Assembly: GCA_021413735.1 (NCBI GenBank) | Contig: JAIOPV010000109.1 | Location: 26,615-90,614, forward strand | Reading direction: 5' to 3' | Length of the DNA: 64,000 nucleotides | From: Planctomycetota bacterium | Lineage (GTDB): Bacteria > Planctomycetota > Planctomycetia > Gemmatales > Gemmataceae | Part shown: positions 36,065-43,127 of the stretch, one piece after another | Layout of the letters: each line of letters opens with the position of its first letter | Position numbering within the stretch: position 1 is the first letter of the stretch | Made by a program: the position numbers and the translations under genes | The notes under the pieces: generated by a model | What the model was told of the DNA's origin: nothing | The model's input: only the letters and a program-made list of their open reading frames with translations | The model's database searches: none

Positions 36065-37015
36065 ATGTCGCTGACTCTCGAACAGTACGTCGAGCGCCTC
36101 GACTCGCGATCCGACCTACCCTGGCCGATCGCACCGAAGATTGACCCCGTAAAGGCCAAGCCGTCGCTGCACGCGCTGCCCGTTAAGGCCGTTTTCTGGA
36201 CCGTTTACGGCACCCTCGTAGCCATCCCCGGCGGCGAATTGCAATTCGAGCATCCGCAGGATTTCGTAACGGATGCAGCGCTCGAGAAGCTCATCAAAGA
36301 GTTCAAAATGTGGAACTCGATGAGCCGGAAACCTGGGGCACCTTCGGCGTACATGAAGGAACTGTTCCGCAAGGCGCTCACGACGATGCAGATGGCCGGC
36401 AGCGGCGGCGAAAAGTTCCCTGAGATTCAAGCCGAGCGAGTCTGGGACGACATCGTCAAGAAGTTGCTCCAGAAGGATTATTCCTACGACGCTTCGACTT
36501 ATGGGTCGATGGGTGATTACGTCAAGAAGATCGCGTATTTCTATCATGCGAGTATCCAGGGTTCCGGAGCGTACCCCGGCGCAGCCGACGCTCTGAAACT
36601 TCTCGCGGATCGCAGCATCACGCAGGGGTTGCTTGGGGATGGTCAGTGCTTCACCGTTGGCCAACTGCAACGGTGCCTGAAGCAGCAAGATCCGGGGTTC
36701 GAGTTGGCTGCTGTGATGCCCGAAACAATGCGGTTGATCTCATCCGACAAGAAAGCGAAAAAGCCGTCGGAGACGCTGTTCAAGGCCGCGGTTCAGGCAG
36801 CATCGGCGCGTGGAATTTCGCCAAGCGAGGTTCTCCATGTGGGATCGAGCCTGACCCGCGACATCGCACCCGCGAAGAAGGTCGGGTTCCGCACCGCATT
36901 GTTCGCGGGTGACCGAAACAGTTTGGTAGCCACGCCTGAACAGTTGAAGGATCCTGCCACGCGGCCCGACGTCCTGCTGACGGAGTTGCCGCAGATTCTC
37001 GACGCGATTGCGTAA
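36065..37015 (+). CDS. HAD-superfamily-like protein lacking catalytic aspartates
   Basis: A 316-residue protein with a HAD fold. Motif I reads VFWTVYGTLV (43-52), where HAD enzymes have FDxYGT; Thr46 replaces the nucleophilic Asp. A motif III Lys is plausible in KKPSETLF. Motif IV reads HVGSSLTRDIAPAKKVGFRT, where Ser replaces the first Asp of the GD-x-D pattern. The fold is therefore present but the phosphotransfer chemistry is probably lost, so a regulatory or binding role is more likely. I see no frameshift, and base composition is like the neighbours. It starts at ATG 36065, divergent from the panE remnant. Confidence 0.8.
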   Translation: MSLTLEQYVERLDSRSDLPWPIAPKIDPVKAKPSLHALPVKAVFWTVYGTLVAIPGGELQFEHPQDFVTDAALEKLIKEFKMWNSMSRKPGAPSAYMKELFRKALTTMQMAGSGGEKFPEIQAERVWDDIVKKLLQKDYSYDASTYGSMGDYVKKIAYFYHASIQGSGAYPGAADALKLLADRSITQGLLGDGQCFTVGQLQRCLKQQDPGFELAAVMPETMRLISSDKKAKKPSETLFKAAVQAASARGISPSEVLHVGSSLTRDIAPAKKVGFRTALFAGDRNSLVATPEQLKDPATRPDVLLTELPQILDAIA

Positions 37016-37118
37016 GTCCCTGACCCATTCGCGGTGATGTTGATGTGTGTGTAGGGTGGCAGTGCCCACCGCTGTTGCTGGAATTTGAGACGATTGATTG
37101 TGGTTGAGGAGAAGCCGC

Positions 37119-37622
37119 GTGCCCGCTGACCCACCCATCGACCTGAGCATCTTCAACTTCGACAATCCCGTGATCGGGCTCGAAGCGATTCGCGCTGTGA
37201 ATCCGCAGCGGTTCGAGTTCGAGATGCTCTCGGGCATCGTTCACGTCGATACGGATAAAAATCTCGTTATCGGCTTCAAGGATCTCACCCAAGACGAGTT
37301 CTGGATCAAGGGGCACGTGCCTGGTCTTCCGATGTTGCCGGGCGTGCTGATGTGCGAAGCGGCTGCACAGTTGTGTGGTTACTACATCGCGACGTATGTC
37401 GCCGGAATTGGCTCGATGATCGGCTTGGCCGGAATCGACGAGGCTCGTTTCCACCGCCCGGTTCGACCCGGGAAGCGGCTCGTGATGGTCGGAACCGGAA
37501 TTAAGATCCATCGCCGGCTCACGAAGTTCCGGGTTGTGGGCACAGTCGAATCCGAGAAGGCGTTCGAGGTTGTCGTTGCGGGCTTGTCGCTTGGGAAACT
37601 CACGGAGCTGCGAGGTGCGTAA
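37119..37622 (+). CDS. FabZ-like 3-hydroxyacyl-ACP dehydratase
   Basis: A 167-residue hot-dog-fold protein. The active-site region WIKGHVPGLPMLPGVLMCEAAAQLCGYY contains the His and Glu of the FabZ/FabA dehydratases. GLAGIDEARFHRPVRPGKRL follows, as in FabZ. The N terminus (about 45 residues) is longer than in FabZ. The start is GTG 37119, with GAGGAGAA 5 bases upstream. No fatty-acid synthesis genes lie beside it; trmB overlaps its end by 8 bases, so the two are coupled. It may act in lipid synthesis or on an unusual acyl carrier. Confidence 0.85.
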   Translation: MPADPPIDLSIFNFDNPVIGLEAIRAVNPQRFEFEMLSGIVHVDTDKNLVIGFKDLTQDEFWIKGHVPGLPMLPGVLMCEAAAQLCGYYIATYVAGIGSMIGLAGIDEARFHRPVRPGKRLVMVGTGIKIHRRLTKFRVVGTVESEKAFEVVVAGLSLGKLTELRGA

Positions 37623-38340
37623 GCTCCGCCGCTTCAATGCTGAAGAACTCGCTCCGTACCAGTGGACGTTCGAGGCGAGCGGGAGGCGTAAGCCTCCTGT
37701 TTCTCAGGATGAACAGGGGGTTGCCCCTCCACCCGCGCCAAAGCCAATCGACTGGACAGGTCTATTCGGGAATGCCAACCCCGTTGAAATCGAGGTCGGC
37801 ATGGGCAAGGGGTTGTTCCTGCTCACGTCCGCGGTCGGTCGCCCCGACACGAACTTCTTCGGCATCGAGATCGTTCGCAAGTATCAGCTTTACGCAACGA
37901 GTCGCTTCAAGGTCCGCGAATTGCCGAACGCGAAAACGGCGTGTGCCGACGCCTTCGCGGTGTTTCGCCGTTTCGTTCCGACCGCGAGTGTACAGGCTGT
38001 TCACGTCTACTTCCCCGATCCGTGGTGGAAGTCTCGCCACAAGAAGCGACGAGTGTTCACGCCTGCTTTTGCTGCGGAAGCTGCTCGAATTGTGCGGCCA
38101 GGCGGCCGGTTGCTGCTTGCGACCGACGTGGAAGAATACTTCGGCGTGATGACCGCGATTGTCCGAGCAATGCCGGCGTTCCGCGAGTTGCGAGCGGTGA
38201 CGAGCACGGGGTCAATTGAAGAGGCAGGCTACGAGACGAACTTCGAGCGAAAGGCACGCCAGAAGGGTACGCCTGTCTGGCGAGCGGAATTCGAGCGGAC
38301 CGCTGAGCCGATCACCGAAGTGACCGACCCAGCGGGTTGA
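37615..38340 (+). CDS. trmB: tRNA (guanine-N7-)-methyltransferase with proline-rich insertion
   Basis: A 241-residue SAM-dependent methyltransferase that makes m7G46 in the tRNA variable loop. Family motifs are VEIEVGMGKGLFL (SAM site), FFGIEIVRKY, VHVYFPDPWWKSRHKKRR and AGYETNFERKARQKGTPVWR. The start is GTG 37615, which overlaps the FabZ-like gene by 8 bases. Residues about 22-42 form a Pro/Arg-rich insertion between the conserved N terminus (YQWTFEASG) and the IDWTGLFG segment. It is encoded by two consecutive small hairpins (37683-37698 and 37716-37729), so it is probably another repeat taken into a reading frame. The protein ends 7 bases before the convergent Cys-rich gene. Confidence 0.93.
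   Translation: MRKLRRFNAEELAPYQWTFEASGRRKPPVSQDEQGVAPPPAPKPIDWTGLFGNANPVEIEVGMGKGLFLLTSAVGRPDTNFFGIEIVRKYQLYATSRFKVRELPNAKTACADAFAVFRRFVPTASVQAVHVYFPDPWWKSRHKKRRVFTPAFAAEAARIVRPGGRLLLATDVEEYFGVMTAIVRAMPAFRELRAVTSTGSIEEAGYETNFERKARQKGTPVWRAEFERTAEPITEVTDPAG
37680..37732. repeat. Hairpin repeats inside trmB
   Basis: GGAGGC gtaa GCCTCC (37683-37698) and AGGGG gttg CCCCT (37716-37729) are two adjacent small palindromes in frame within trmB. The first resembles the GGGAGGCTTACGCCTCCC-type elements common in planctomycete genomes; that comparison is from memory. Confidence 0.6.
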
Positions 38341-38347
38341 CGCTCAA

Positions 38348-38737
38348 TCACTTCGCGGCTTCGGCGCAGACCTTCGCGCATTCCTTGCAGACCTTCGCGC
38401 ACTCCTTGCAGCACTCCGCGTCGGACTTGTCGCACATCGCGGCGCACTCCTTGCAAACCTTCTCGCACAGCTTGATGGCTTCAGGAGCCAGTGGCGACTT
38501 GCTCGCGCACAGTTCCGAACACACATGGCACATGCGGGCACAGGTCTGGCACATCTTCGCGCAGGCGTCGCGCTTCGCCGTGATGCAGCACTTCTCGCAG
38601 CTCTCGCACTCCTTCGCGCACGCCTTGCAGACCTCAGCACACTTGGCCAGGTCGGGCTTCTTCGCGTCTTCAGCGGAGGCGAACGAAAGGAAACCGGTGA
38701 CACACAGCGAGGCAGCAACAGCGATCATCTTGAACAT
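38348..38737 (-). CDS. Exported Cys-rich four-helix copper-storage-type protein (Csp1-like)
   Basis: A 129-residue protein with a signal peptide (MFKMIAVAASLCVTGFLSFASA). The mature part has 23 Cys residues in Cys-x2-Cys and Cys-x3-Cys spacing (for example CAEVCKACAKECESCEKCC and CARMCHVCSELC), Lys/Glu-rich and helical. This is the layout of Csp1-type four-helix bundles, which store many Cu(I) ions inside the bundle. Because it is exported, it resembles Csp1 rather than the cytosolic Csp3. The start ATG 38737 has a CCTGGAG-type site upstream. It follows another Cys-rich exported gene on the same strand; a copper role for the pair is inferred. Confidence 0.88.
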   Translation of the reverse strand: MFKMIAVAASLCVTGFLSFASAEDAKKPDLAKCAEVCKACAKECESCEKCCITAKRDACAKMCQTCARMCHVCSELCASKSPLAPEAIKLCEKVCKECAAMCDKSDAECCKECAKVCKECAKVCAEAAK

Positions 38738-38817
38738 GGTTTTCTCCAGGGAATTACAGGTTACGGTTGAGTTTGGATTGTGAAATCGGCGCACGACGAA
38801 CCGTGCACAATGATGTC

Positions 38818-38886
38818 GCGAGCCACGGGGTTTATCCCCGTGGTCTTGTCATCTCCAGCATCCCCGGGGTAAACCCCGTGGCTCGC
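38818..38886. repeat. Inverted repeat between the two Cys-rich genes
   Basis: Arms at 38818-38843 (gcgagccacggggtttatcc) and 38861-38886 are complementary over about 22 of 26 bases with a 17-base loop. It fills half of the 167-base space between the Cys-rich genes. Type GAGCCACGGGGTTTACCCCGTGG; its repeated use elsewhere in this genome is likely but not seen in the window. Confidence 0.75.
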
Positions 38887-38904
38887 AAAACAACTCAACG
38901 GGAT

Positions 38905-39387
38905 TTAACCGCGCATGACGTGACGCGAGAAGAGAGCTTCAGAGCGGGTATCCACACCAGCACGCTCGGGCGGATCGAGACCACCGAGCAAGCCGAGGTG
39001 TTCGAGGGGAACGGCCGTCTGGAGGAGAAACAGAACTGGAAGCAGTTCGCCCGTGAATTCCGGCGTGGCAACTTCCGGAGCCGTTTGCGGCGGAGCCGCG
39101 TCCGACCGCTCACAGGCACACTTGCACTGCGGTTGCGGCTTCGGATCAGGCTTGCTGTCGGGCACGGTCGGCTCCGCGCAACACGCATTCTTCGCGGGTG
39201 TTGCTTGGTGCTGACAGCAGGCTGGCGGCTCAGGGGTTGCGGTCGAACTTGGCGAGCACGATGGGCACATCGGGAATGAACTGTCGGACGCAGCCGCACG
39301 ACCGGTGAGGTAGTGCAGATTGCAGCAACAGAGAGCTGGGGCGAGAACCAAGAGTGCCGCCAGCTTGATGTGAACTAGTGCCCGCAT
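38905..39387 (-). CDS. Cys-rich exported protein, unknown function
   Basis: A 160-residue protein with an N-terminal hydrophobic segment (6-20) ending in CCC, a possible lipobox-like site. The middle part is Pro-, Ser- and Cys-rich (PMCPSC, PPACCQH, KNACCAE, CKCACE), without the helical spacing of the neighbouring Csp-like protein. The C-terminal 50 residues contain a hydrophobic stretch (LLPVLFLLQTAVPLEHLGLL). No family is recognised. Upstream of and in the same direction as the Csp1-like gene, it could be a metal-binding or delivery partner; this is inference. ATG 39387 is chosen for the signal segment. Confidence 0.65.
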   Translation of the reverse strand: MRALVHIKLAALLVLAPALCCCNLHYLTGRAAASDSSFPMCPSCSPSSTATPEPPACCQHQATPAKNACCAEPTVPDSKPDPKPQPQCKCACERSDAAPPQTAPEVATPEFTGELLPVLFLLQTAVPLEHLGLLGGLDPPERAGVDTRSEALFSRHVMRG

Positions 39388-39479
39388 TCGTGAGGGTTGC
39401 TTTCGTGTGTAGACAGACCGCACGGCTGCATTATTCGCTTCGAATGGGCGAAACGTCAACAGCGATCTGGCGGGTTTGG

Positions 39480-40778
39480 TCACTTCTTCTGCGGGATCAG
39501 TTCCAGCGCCAGCAACTTCCCTTTGCCGCGAACGTACATGATGCCGTTGCTCAACACCGGCGGCGCCCAACACGGATACTCCAACTCCGACACTTCATAC
39601 TTCGAGACCTCGTCGTACTTCTCCGAGTTCACCTTGATGAGCGACAACAACCCATACTCCGACAGACTCACGAAGTGACCATCCACCAGCAGCAGCGTCG
39701 ATCGCGTGGTCCGCTTCTTCGCCCATTTCACGTCGCCGGTCTTCAGATCAACGCACCGCAGTTCCGCCTCCTCCGTGTGCCGGCCACTGCTGCCGTAGAC
39801 AAAGCCATCGACGTGAATCGGCGTGTTCCAGTGACACTGAAGCGACTTCTCGGAACGGTCCTTCTCCTCATCCGACCAGAGCACTTTCAACTTGCCGGCC
39901 TTCGCTTCGAGTAGCACCGCACCAGGACCGTAGCACTCCGATAGCAGGATCTTGTCGCCGATCACTGCGGGGTTCGCCGCGTTCACGCTCTCCTCGATCT
40001 TCGCTCGCCACGGATAACGAAACGCGATCTTGCCGGTCTCAGGCTCGAAGCCGGTCAGCCCGCCACGACCGAAATACAAAGCCGTCTTCTTCCCATCAAT
40101 CACAGCAATCGTCGGGCTGGCGTAGCTGGCGAGTTCATCGCCGACCTCGTACTTCACCACGCCGGTTTTCTTGTCGAACGCGACGAAGCCGGTGCCGTTC
40201 GGTTTCACGTCCCGGAAATCGACCGGGCGCATTCCTTTATCGCTGCCGCCGACCGCGACGATGAGCAAGTCGCCATCCACAACGGGAGCGCTGCCGACGC
40301 CAAAGAAGTTCTGCTGAAACTGGTATTTCGCCTTCGTGTCGAGCTTCCAGACTTCCTTGCCGTCCTCGGTTTTCAGGCAGTAGAGCATTCCCTCGGGACC
40401 GTAAAGATACACGCGGTCGCCATCGACCACGGGGCACGCACGCGGGCCAGGTTCGTATCCGTAGCGATCTTCGTAGGTGGTTGGGTACTCGAACTTCCAC
40501 AGCACTTTCCCAGTGACCGCATCGCGGCACGTCGCGCGTGCCTTGTCCTCGAAGCGACCGAACTCGTAGAGCTTCCCAGCAACAACCACCGGCGGCGCGA
40601 ACCCGATGCCGAGTTCGCACTCCCAGAGCTTCTTGAGCCCGGTCTTCGGCCACGGAGTGATGATGCCCTTTTCAGATGAAACGCCGTCGCGAGTCGGGCC
40701 GAGGATCGTGGGCCAGTCGGCAGCGGTTGTGGTCGCGGTGAACAGGGCAACTGTGAGTATGAGGAGCAACGGCTTCAT
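39480..40778 (-). CDS. Exported PQQ-type beta-propeller protein
   Basis: A 432-residue protein with a signal peptide (1-18). It has several propeller-blade repeats of the PQQ-like type, seen as Gly-Lys-x-x-Trp motifs: VTGKVLWKFEYP, EDGKEVWKLDT, KTGVVKYEV, KTGDVKWAK. Blades alternate with APPVVVAGKLYEFG, ACPVVDGDRVYLYG, SAPVVDGDLLIVAVG. Many planctomycete proteins of this kind are WD-like scaffolds, and no PQQ-binding Trp-docking sites are evident, so enzyme activity is doubtful. Monocistronic appearance; the start ATG 40778 fits the signal peptide. Confidence 0.85.
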   Translation of the reverse strand: MKPLLLILTVALFTATTTAADWPTILGPTRDGVSSEKGIITPWPKTGLKKLWECELGIGFAPPVVVAGKLYEFGRFEDKARATCRDAVTGKVLWKFEYPTTYEDRYGYEPGPRACPVVDGDRVYLYGPEGMLYCLKTEDGKEVWKLDTKAKYQFQQNFFGVGSAPVVDGDLLIVAVGGSDKGMRPVDFRDVKPNGTGFVAFDKKTGVVKYEVGDELASYASPTIAVIDGKKTALYFGRGGLTGFEPETGKIAFRYPWRAKIEESVNAANPAVIGDKILLSECYGPGAVLLEAKAGKLKVLWSDEEKDRSEKSLQCHWNTPIHVDGFVYGSSGRHTEEAELRCVDLKTGDVKWAKKRTTRSTLLLVDGHFVSLSEYGLLSLIKVNSEKYDEVSKYEVSELEYPCWAPPVLSNGIMYVRGKGKLLALELIPQKK

Positions 40779-40856
40779 GTGGAGACCCGTGGTGGAGTCG
40801 CGGTACATCAGCAAGCGTAACCAAGAATGGCCCGCTGTGGAAGACTTGGGATATGT

Positions 40857-40880
40857 GAGCGCTACGCCGCAAGCGGCGAA
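40857..40880. repeat. Half-copy of the GCCGCTTGCGGC palindrome (copy 4)
   Basis: gagcgctacgccgcaagcgg plus cgaa (40857-40880) is identical to the right arm of the palindrome at 12190-12241, but no left arm is present. It directly precedes the rfbD stop (40884) on the 3' side of that gene. A solo arm suggests loss of the other half. Confidence 0.7.
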
Positions 40881-40883
40881 GGC

Positions 40884-41750
40884 CTATTTTCTTGATGCGG
40901 CTCGTTCGACCAGATATGCGGCGAGCGCTTCTTGCCAGGCTCGCGGCGCGGTAACACCCACTGAGGCGAGTTTCGCGTTCGACAGCACGCTGTACGGCGG
41001 CCGACGCGCCGCCGCTCCGAACTGTGCCGACGTGATCGGTGCGAGGTCAGCTTGCAGTTTCGCGAGGCGGAATATCTCCGCTGCGAAGTCGTGCCAGGTC
41101 GTGGAACCCGCGTTCGTGACCTGAAACAATCCGCTGGCTCCGGCGCGAATCAGTCCGATAGCGGTCTCGGCGACATCGACCGTGTAACTCGGCGTGCAGA
41201 ACTGATCGGCGACCACGCGCAACGGCTTCCCCTGCCCCGCAACCCGCAGCATCGTTTCGACGAAGTTCCCGCCCTTCCCTCCGCTGCCGTGAACGCCGTA
41301 AAGTCCGCAGGTGCGAATCACGAGCGCATTCGATGCCGTCGAGAGCGTCAGGTATTCGCCCGCGAGCTTCGAGAGTCCGTATACGCTGACCGGGCCAGGC
41401 GGGTCGTTCTCGGTCCGTGGCGTTGAGCGGGTCGCGTCGAGCCCGAAGACGTAATCGGTGCTGAAGTGAACGAGTCTGATCTTTGCCGTGGCACACGCCT
41501 GAGCCAGCGCTCGAACGCCCCACGCATTCACCGCGAATGCCGCTTCCGGCTCCGTCTCGGCCTTATCCACGAAGTTATAGGCGGCACAGTTCACCAGCAC
41601 ATCGGGGCGAGCAGTTGCAAGAGCTGTCGCGATGCTGGCGGGCTGTGAAAGGTCGATGTCGGCGCGAGTGAGGGCAATCACGTCGCCGGGAAGTCGCGGG
41701 CAAAGATCGCGACCGAGTTGCCCTGCCGCACCGAGAACTGCGATTCGCAT
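40884..41750 (-). CDS. rfbD: dTDP-4-dehydrorhamnose reductase (RmlD)
   Basis: A 288-residue SDR-superfamily enzyme. The cofactor site GAAGQLGRDLCPRL starts at residue 6; LVNCAAYNFVDKAETEPEAAFAVN and FSTDYVFG are typical; the Tyr-x3-Lys pair is in VYGLSKLAGE. It would reduce dTDP-4-dehydrorhamnose to dTDP-L-rhamnose. The rest of the rhamnose pathway (rfbA, B, C) is not in the window, so it may be part of another locus or used for a related sugar. The start ATG 41750 is at the family N terminus MRIAVLG. Confidence 0.9.
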   Translation of the reverse strand: MRIAVLGAAGQLGRDLCPRLPGDVIALTRADIDLSQPASIATALATARPDVLVNCAAYNFVDKAETEPEAAFAVNAWGVRALAQACATAKIRLVHFSTDYVFGLDATRSTPRTENDPPGPVSVYGLSKLAGEYLTLSTASNALVIRTCGLYGVHGSGGKGGNFVETMLRVAGQGKPLRVVADQFCTPSYTVDVAETAIGLIRAGASGLFQVTNAGSTTWHDFAAEIFRLAKLQADLAPITSAQFGAAARRPPYSVLSNAKLASVGVTAPRAWQEALAAYLVERAASRK

Positions 41751-41775
41751 GATGAAGATCCTGCCTGGTTCACCA

Positions 41776-41805
41776 ACGAAAACACGGACGGCAAAGCCGT
41801 CCGTG
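41776..41805 (-). terminator. Rho-independent terminator of the DUF6263 gene
   Basis: On the minus strand CACGGACGGC, TTT loop, GCCGTCCGTG forms a perfect 10-bp stem directly followed by TTTTCG. It begins 22 bases after the stop of the 41828-42877 gene, the clearest terminator in the window. Confidence 0.88.
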
Positions 41806-41827
41806 CGTCGTCACAACGGCTGCGAGG

Positions 41828-42877
41828 TCACTTCTTCGGTTCGATGAAACTGGCAGTGTCGCGCGTCTTCACGCTGGTCTTCTGTTCCTGCGACAGTTCG
41901 ACCTTCGTGTCAGTGCCACCGATGGCAACCGTCAGTTCACCCTTGAGGTTGATGACGACATCGGCCGAAACGACTCGCTGGGTCTTGGGATCGTACATGA
42001 TCGTGCCCTTCGAGGGCTTCTCTGGGTTCACGCCGAGCGTGCCGCTGTTGATCCGGAACAGCAAGCCGCCACCGGCGGGGTCGTCCTTCTTCGGAGCGAC
42101 GTATTCGAGCTTCGTTTCGACTTCGATCTTGTCCAGATCCTTCTCGACGCCAACGTACTTGAAGTTGTACGTGATGGTGTAGGTGCCGATTGGCCCGAGG
42201 TTGATGGTGCCCTTGCGAGTCCAGCTCTCGCCGACCTTCTTCGGGGCGTCTTCCGGAACGAGTTTCAGCGTCGGATCACACAGATCCTTGAGGGCGTCGT
42301 CGGTGAGAATCTTGTTGAGCAGATTCTCCATCTGCGGGCTGCCGGTCGAGAGGCTCTTCACGAACGTGTCCTTGCCTTCGACCTTCTCAACCTTGTAGTT
42401 CTTGTCGAGGGTAGCGGTGAACTCGGCTCCGCTGAGTTTCTTGAAGAACTCGGTCAGGCCAGGGTTGCCGGCCGTGGGGGTGTCACCCTTGGTCGAGTCG
42501 TAAGTGATCTGGTTGCCGGAGATGTCGATGGTCATTTTCAGACCTTCGACCGTCTGCTTCACGGTCCACTTGTCGCCTTCGAACTTGATCGGCGTCCACT
42601 TGAAGTAGAAGGTGCTGCTCTGGGTCTGAACGAGATCCTGACCCTGAACCTTGACGTACTGCGTCAGTGTGGTCGTGGTTTCCTGGTAGAAGGACTTGTC
42701 CTTCTCGAACTTCGGCTCGAACCGTCTGCCGTCCACCTTTGGCGGTTCAGGTTGCTTCGGCGGTTCAACCTTCGGTGGTTCAACCTTGGGCGGGTCTTTC
42801 TTGGTGTCCTGGGCACTCACGAGAGTGGCGAGGGCGAAGACGAGAGCGGCCGAAACGCCGATACGGATGCGAGCCAC
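41828..42877 (-). CDS. Exported DUF6263 family protein
   Basis: A 349-residue protein with a signal peptide (1-22, ending VSA) followed by a Pro/Lys-rich linker with the repeat PPKVEPPK. The main part has a beta-rich core (FYFKWTPIKFEGDKWTVKQ, ISGNQITYDSTKGD, GTIMYDPKTQRVVSADV) matching DUF6263 proteins found in planctomycetes and bacteroidetes; the function is unknown. GTG 42877 is chosen because GGAGG lies 8 bases upstream; the ATG at 42892 overlaps that site. It has its own terminator downstream and appears to be a single-gene unit. Confidence 0.85.
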   Translation of the reverse strand: MARIRIGVSAALVFALATLVSAQDTKKDPPKVEPPKVEPPKQPEPPKVDGRRFEPKFEKDKSFYQETTTTLTQYVKVQGQDLVQTQSSTFYFKWTPIKFEGDKWTVKQTVEGLKMTIDISGNQITYDSTKGDTPTAGNPGLTEFFKKLSGAEFTATLDKNYKVEKVEGKDTFVKSLSTGSPQMENLLNKILTDDALKDLCDPTLKLVPEDAPKKVGESWTRKGTINLGPIGTYTITYNFKYVGVEKDLDKIEVETKLEYVAPKKDDPAGGGLLFRINSGTLGVNPEKPSKGTIMYDPKTQRVVSADVVINLKGELTVAIGGTDTKVELSQEQKTSVKTRDTASFIEPKK

Positions 42878-43002
42878 GATGACAACCTCCAAGGATCACG
42901 ACAGTCGGTAGTCAACGAAATGAGGATATCGCACCCTCATTTGATGTCCGGGTGTTCTACCTGTCGCGTTTGCGGAAGCAAGGGAACACGGGAGAAAAGA
43001 CC

Positions 43003-43124
43003 CACAGGGCTTCCGCCCTGTGCTACAAAAGCCGGTCCCATCCGGGGCGAAAAACCAAGACTCAAGCGCCCTCTCCGCCCTGGAAGGGCCGTCTTTCGTA
43101 AGCAAAGGGCGGAAGCCCTGTGCT
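43003..43124. repeat. Inverted repeat upstream of DUF6263
   Basis: Arms at 43003-43022 (cacagggcttccgccctgtg) and 43104-43124 are complementary over about 18 bases, and each is also a small hairpin (CACAGGGC/GCCCTGTG; AGGGC/GCCCT). The 80-base interior contains a further ccgccctggaagggccgtc palindrome and no gene. It stands in the 250-base space after the pckG stop. Confidence 0.75.
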
Positions 43125-43127
43125 TTC

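Noticed and set aside
38767..39279. A plus-strand frame across the Cys-rich gene
   Set aside because: Arg/Leu-rich shadow of the minus-strand gene 38905-39387, including the repeat at 38818.
40884..41750. Rhamnose-synthesis cluster around rfbD
   Set aside because: Neighbouring genes are unrelated (PQQ-like propeller, DUF6263) and rfbA, rfbB and rfbC are not present here.
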